DNA of 9,039 nucleotides, taken from the NCBI GenBank assembly GCA_028711355.1, contig JAQTSL010000135.1, positions 1-9,039 on the forward strand. The letters run 5' to 3'. Positions 6,507 through 9,039 of this stretch are shown one piece after another (positions within the stretch are counted from its first letter, which is position 1; every line of letters begins with the position of its first letter). The notes under the pieces were generated by a model, which worked only from the letters and a program-made list of their open reading frames with translations, was not told where the DNA came from and ran no database searches. The DNA is from Rhodoferax sp. (GTDB taxonomy: Bacteria > Pseudomonadota > Gammaproteobacteria > Burkholderiales > Burkholderiaceae_C). The translations under genes were made by a program, and so were the position numbers.

Positions 6507-7334
6507 ATGTCAGCATCTACGAATTTACCCCTGAGCCTGCGACGCGCTGGCAATGCCTTTGTCAGAGGCCTGTTCGACCTCACGCACAACAGCGTCGCAC
6601 TGATCGGCATTGCCGTTCTTTTTGTCGCCATCACTCTGGTTGTGCGCCCCGAGTTGCGCCAAGTGGGCGAAATCAGATTGTTTGGTTGGCTGCAAGAGCG
6701 CCAGTTGGAGCTGACCGGGCTGGTCAGCGACCCAGTGGCGAGCGACCGCGCGACCGCCGCCAATCCACAGGACTTACCCAAACAGCAAGCCAGTTTGGCG
6801 CTGTGGCTCAGCAAAAAGTACCGCATCGCACCCGAACCGCTGAGCGCATTGGTGGCAGAGGCCTACGATGTTGGCACGCGCGTCAAACTGGACCCAACCC
6901 TGATCTTGGCGGTGATGGCCATTGAGTCGGGCTTTAACCCGTTCAAGCAAAGCCATGTCGGTGCACAAGGGCTGATGCAGGTGATGACCAAGGTGCACAG
7001 CGACAAATATCAAAGCTTTGGCGGCCAGTTTGCCGCTTTTGATCCGTTGGCCAATCTGCGTGTGGGTGCCAAAGTGCTGCAAGACTGTATCCGCAGTGCC
7101 GGTTCGGTCGAAAGCGGCCTGAAGTATTACGTGGGTGCGGCCAACCTGGAAGACGATGGTGGCTACGCCGCCAAGGTGATAGCCGAGCAGAGCCGGCTCC
7201 AGCGCGTAGCGCAGGGCAGATCGGTGCCAGTCTGGACAACACCCATGTTGACCACGCGTGAGCCGGTTGAAGCGGCGCCGCCAGCACCTGACCAAGTAGC
7301 CAGCGACACAAAAGCCACAGTGGCCCTGAATTAA
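6507..7334 (+). CDS. Membrane-anchored family 1 lytic transglycosylase (SLT domain)
   Basis: Lytic transglycosylases cleave the MurNAc-GlcNAc bond of peptidoglycan, forming 1,6-anhydro-MurNAc, in the periplasm. The 275-residue product has a basic N-terminus and one hydrophobic segment (about 29-46) with no clear cleavage site, so it is probably a signal anchor. The SLT domain spans about 115-235. It has the catalytic Glu in AIESGFNP (E140), GLMQVM (155-160), the NLRVG motif (183-187) and YYVGAA (207-212) where many relatives have AYNAG. The tail (about 240-275) is Pro/Ala/Thr-rich and probably disordered. The start is set by a strong AAGGAG (6496-6501) 5 nt before the ATG. The gene appears to be a single unit with its own promoter. 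A nested inverted repeat starts at the last base of its stop codon. Which of the MltC/EmtA/Slt-type groups it belongs to cannot be settled here, so I give no symbol. Confidence 0.9.
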   Translation: MSASTNLPLSLRRAGNAFVRGLFDLTHNSVALIGIAVLFVAITLVVRPELRQVGEIRLFGWLQERQLELTGLVSDPVASDRATAANPQDLPKQQASLALWLSKKYRIAPEPLSALVAEAYDVGTRVKLDPTLILAVMAIESGFNPFKQSHVGAQGLMQVMTKVHSDKYQSFGGQFAAFDPLANLRVGAKVLQDCIRSAGSVESGLKYYVGAANLEDDGGYAAKVIAEQSRLQRVAQGRSVPVWTTPMLTTREPVEAAPPAPDQVASDTKATVALN

Positions 7335-7444
7335 GGGGTCAAGCAACAATAACTTGAACAGTCTGGCCGTGCAGGCGGGCGCACTGCGGCGTTGCATCCC
7401 GCCCGCACACCCTGCTTTGTCCGACTTATTGTTGCTCGACCCCT
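7334..7444. repeat. 111-bp nested inverted repeat (possible structured RNA, terminator or small mobile repeat)
   Basis: The outer arms are 7334-7352 and 7426-7444, 19 bp with a single mismatch (A7341/C7437). Inside lies a second inverted repeat, 7369-7379 with 7398-7408, 11 bp with a single mismatch (A7373/C7404). The element begins at the last base of the transglycosylase stop codon and ends just before the glyA promoter, so it could terminate the upstream transcript, although no T-tract follows. Both mismatches are A-C on the plus strand and therefore U-G wobble pairs in a minus-strand RNA, which would pair throughout. A short palindromic mobile repeat is also possible, but I cannot define a clear target duplication. 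Confidence 0.75.
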
Positions 7445-7462
7445 GAGCCTGTCAGCTAAAAT
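7432..7462 (+). promoter_or_regulatory. Weak putative promoter of the riboswitch-glyA transcript
   Basis: TAAAAT (7457-7462) is a good -10 element placed a few bases before the riboswitch aptamer, where a promoter is needed. The -35 is poor: TTGCTC (7432-7437) with a long 19-bp spacer is the best I see. It overlaps the right arm of the inverted repeat 7334-7444. The choice rests mainly on position. Confidence 0.4.
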
Positions 7463-7468
7463 CCGGCT

Positions 7469-7590
7469 CGTACGCGACTGGCGATAGGCACCCCTACTGT
7501 AAAGCCGGGGCTGCTGAAGTGGGAACACCACTGGGGAGCGTGCCGCAAAGCCCGACCGGGCCGCGCGATCTGCCGTTCGTCTGGGCAGCC
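7469..7590 (+). promoter_or_regulatory. ZTP riboswitch (pfl motif) controlling glyA
   Basis: ZTP riboswitches bind ZMP/ZTP, which build up when 10-formyl-tetrahydrofolate runs short, and raise expression of one-carbon and purine genes. The conserved blocks appear in the right order: CGACTGGCG (7475-7483), a stem GGCAC/GTGCC (7487-7491 with 7540-7544), the hairpin AGTGG/CCACT (7518-7522 with 7528-7532), GGGGAGC (7533-7539), a linker hairpin GCCC/GGGC (7550-7553 with 7558-7561), and the hallmark GCCGTTCGTCTGGGCA (7572-7587). The last block sits in a stem CTGCC/GGCAG (7570-7574 with 7584-7588). An additional CCCC/GGGG hairpin (7491-7494 with 7507-7510) lies inside the first domain and competes with one base of the stem. 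The glyA gene 60 nt downstream is a known target class. The motif was recognised by eye; no covariance model was run. Confidence 0.9.
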
Positions 7591-7596
7591 CTGGAC

Positions 7597-7619
7597 TCAA
7601 GCCACACCACCGGGCTTGA
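7597..7619 (+). other. Hairpin in the glyA leader between aptamer and start codon
   Basis: TCAAGCC (7597-7603) pairs perfectly with GGCTTGA (7613-7619) around a 9-nt loop. No T-tract follows, so it is not a classical terminator. Control by this riboswitch is therefore more likely at translation initiation. The hairpin may bring the aptamer close to the ribosome binding site. Its role is inferred. Confidence 0.45.
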
Positions 7620-7649
7620 AGCACAGGCCCAATGTCTTATAGGACTGCC

Positions 7650-8894
7650 ATGTTCAACCGAAATATCCTCATCGAGCAAACCGACCCCGAGCTGTTTGCC
7701 GCCATCCAGGCTGAAAACCAGCGTCAACAAGACCACATCGAGCTGATTGCCAGCGAAAACTACGCCTCGCCCGCCGTGATGGCCGCCCAAGGCACCCAAC
7801 TCACCAATAAATATGCCGAAGGCTACCCGGGCAAGCGCTATTACGGTGGCTGCGAGTTTGTCGATGTGGCCGAGCAACTGGCGATCGACCGCGTCAAGCA
7901 GATTTTTGGAGCCGAGGCCGCCAACGTGCAACCGCACTGCGGTGCATCCGCCAACGAAGCCGTCTTTTTGGCGTTTTTGAAGCCCGGCGACACCATCATG
8001 GGCATGAGCCTGGCCGAAGGCGGCCACCTGACGCACGGCATGGCGCTGAACATGAGCGGCAAGTGGTTCAACGTGGTCAGCTACGGCCTGGATGCCAATG
8101 AGGCGATTGACTATGACGCGATGGAACGCAAGGCCCGCGAGCACAAACCGAAACTGATCATTGCTGGTGCCAGCGCTTACTCTTTGGCTATTAATTTTGA
8201 ACGCTTTGCCAAGGTGGCCAAAGATGTCGGCGCGATCTTTATGGTCGATATGGCGCACTACGCCGGGCTGATTGCCGCCGGGGTCTATCCCAACCCGGTA
8301 CCGCACGCCGACATTGTGACCAGCACCACGCACAAGAGCCTGCGCGGCCCACGAGGTGGCATCATTCTGATGAAAGCCCAACATAAACGTGCCATCAACA
8401 GCGCCATCTTCCCCGGCCTGCAAGGCGGCCCTTTGATGCACGTGATTGCCGCCAAGGCGGTGGCTTTCAAGGAAGCGCTACAGCCAGAATTCAAGCTTTA
8501 CCAACAGCAAGTGGTCACCAATGCCCGTATCGTGGCCGAAACACTGACCGCGCGCGGCTTGCGCATCGTCAGTGGTCGCACCGAAAGCCATGTGATGCTG
8601 GTCGATTTGCGCTCCAAGCAGATCACTGGCAAGGAAGCCGAGGCCGTGCTGGGCAGCGCCCACATGACGATCAACAAGAACGCCATCCCCAACGACCCCG
8701 AAAAGCCCATGGTCACCAGTGGCGTGCGTGTCGGCACCCCGGCCATGACCACGCGTGGCTTCAAGGACGAAGAAGCCCGCCTGACCGCCAACCTGATCGC
8801 CGACGTGCTGGACAACCCGCGCGACGAAGCCAACATTGCGGCCGTGCGCGCCAAGGTGCACGCGCTGACGACGCGGTTCCCAGTTTATGGTTAA
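7650..8894 (+). CDS. glyA: Serine hydroxymethyltransferase
   Basis: GlyA is a cytoplasmic PLP enzyme that converts serine and tetrahydrofolate to glycine and 5,10-methylene-tetrahydrofolate, a main source of one-carbon units. The 414-residue product has the usual full length. Visible are ELIASENYAS (31-40), KYAEGYPGKRYYGG (54-67), the cofactor-contacting MVDMAH (D200, H203) and the PLP lysine in TSTTHKSLRGPRGG (K229). The start at 7650 is chosen because FNRNILIEQTDPELF right after it matches the family start and AGGA (7641-7644) lies 5 nt upstream. An in-frame ATG at 7632 would add six residues and lacks such a site. Expression should be governed by the ZTP riboswitch in its leader. The stop codon TAA (8892-8894) overlaps the first bases of the 67-bp tandem repeat. 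Confidence 0.97.
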   Translation: MFNRNILIEQTDPELFAAIQAENQRQQDHIELIASENYASPAVMAAQGTQLTNKYAEGYPGKRYYGGCEFVDVAEQLAIDRVKQIFGAEAANVQPHCGASANEAVFLAFLKPGDTIMGMSLAEGGHLTHGMALNMSGKWFNVVSYGLDANEAIDYDAMERKAREHKPKLIIAGASAYSLAINFERFAKVAKDVGAIFMVDMAHYAGLIAAGVYPNPVPHADIVTSTTHKSLRGPRGGIILMKAQHKRAINSAIFPGLQGGPLMHVIAAKAVAFKEALQPEFKLYQQQVVTNARIVAETLTARGLRIVSGRTESHVMLVDLRSKQITGKEAEAVLGSAHMTINKNAIPNDPEKPMVTSGVRVGTPAMTTRGFKDEEARLTANLIADVLDNPRDEANIAAVRAKVHALTTRFPVYG

Positions 8895-9039
8895 TTGGGG
8901 GACAGACCGCAGTTACACGAAGTGAACAAGCTCTGTCCTCAACATTTTGTGGCTGTCCGAATTGGGGGACAGACCGCAGTTTCACAAAGTGAACAAGCTC
9001 TGTCCTCAACATTTTGTGGCTGTCCGAATTGGGGGACAG
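8893..9039. repeat. 67-bp tandem repeat, two full units plus the start of a third, running off the window
   Basis: The units are 8893-8959, 8960-9026 and 9027-9039 (first 13 bases only). The two full units differ at two positions (A8915/T8982 and G8919/A8986). Each unit can form a nested hairpin: GGGGACAG with CTGTCCTC on the outside (one G-T pair) and TTCAC/GTGAA inside, the inner stem being perfect only in the second unit. At each unit junction CTGTCC and GGACAG form another hairpin with an 8-nt loop. The repeat starts within the glyA stop codon, so it may also end the glyA transcript. The TTGGGGGACAGACC start resembles, from memory, palindromic repeats found beside REP-associated (Y1) transposase genes in proteobacteria. 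No such gene is visible here. Confidence 0.85.

Noticed and set aside
7335..7630. Small genes in the glyA leader region
   Set aside because: Open frames here are explained by the inverted repeat and the riboswitch. None has a ribosome binding site or recognisable product.
7494..8441. A 315-codon open frame on the minus strand opposite glyA and its leader
   Set aside because: It mirrors a certain gene and the riboswitch, and is Val/His/Gly-rich without domain features. It is an antisense shadow.
8893..9039. Start of a CRISPR array
   Set aside because: The whole 67-bp unit is repeated with no unique spacer between copies, and no cas gene is visible.

Overview
The window looks like chromosomal DNA of a betaproteobacterium of the order Burkholderiales, most likely Comamonadaceae (Rhodoferax/Polaromonas-like). 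The reasons are the GC-rich coding DNA, the protein sequences of GlyA, LpxH and the DUF349 protein, and a ZTP-type riboswitch in front of glyA. The genus is inferred from protein style, not from a search. Most of the window is housekeeping sequence. I see no plasmid, phage or defence gene.

Positions 1-2278 (+ strand) form a compact operon-like run. It holds the 3' end of an envelope protein (possibly an L,D-transpeptidase with an NTF2-like tail), an exported cyclophilin (ppiA), a cytoplasmic cyclophilin (ppiB) and the lipid A enzyme lpxH. The junctions are an ATGA overlap, a 3-nt gap and a 26-nt gap. LpxH ends tail-to-tail with a large DUF349 protein on the minus strand (2264-5086), and the two coding regions overlap by 15 bp.

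Positions 5070-6250 (- strand) hold a decayed DUF748 (AsmA-like) gene. The membrane-anchor N-terminus and the conserved C-terminus can both be recognised. They lie only about 1 kb apart, and the reading frame is broken by two stops and two frame changes. A hairpin with a T-tract on the same strand lies just before the DUF349 start codon. Positions 6204-6506 hold a good sigma70-like promoter for the next gene, a membrane-anchored family 1 lytic transglycosylase (6507-7334, +).

Positions 7334-9039 contain a 111-bp nested inverted repeat directly behind the transglycosylase, then a promoter, a ZTP (pfl motif) riboswitch and glyA. From the glyA stop codon onward there is a 67-bp tandem repeat of two full units plus the start of a third, running out of the window. 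The riboswitch connects glyA, which makes glycine and 5,10-methylene-THF, to 10-formyl-THF shortage sensed as ZTP/ZMP.

The items most worth a second look are the nested dyad, whose two mismatches both become G-U pairs on the minus strand; a possible RBS switch in the glyA leader; the 67-bp repeat array; and the DUF748 gene remnant with its terminator-like hairpin.
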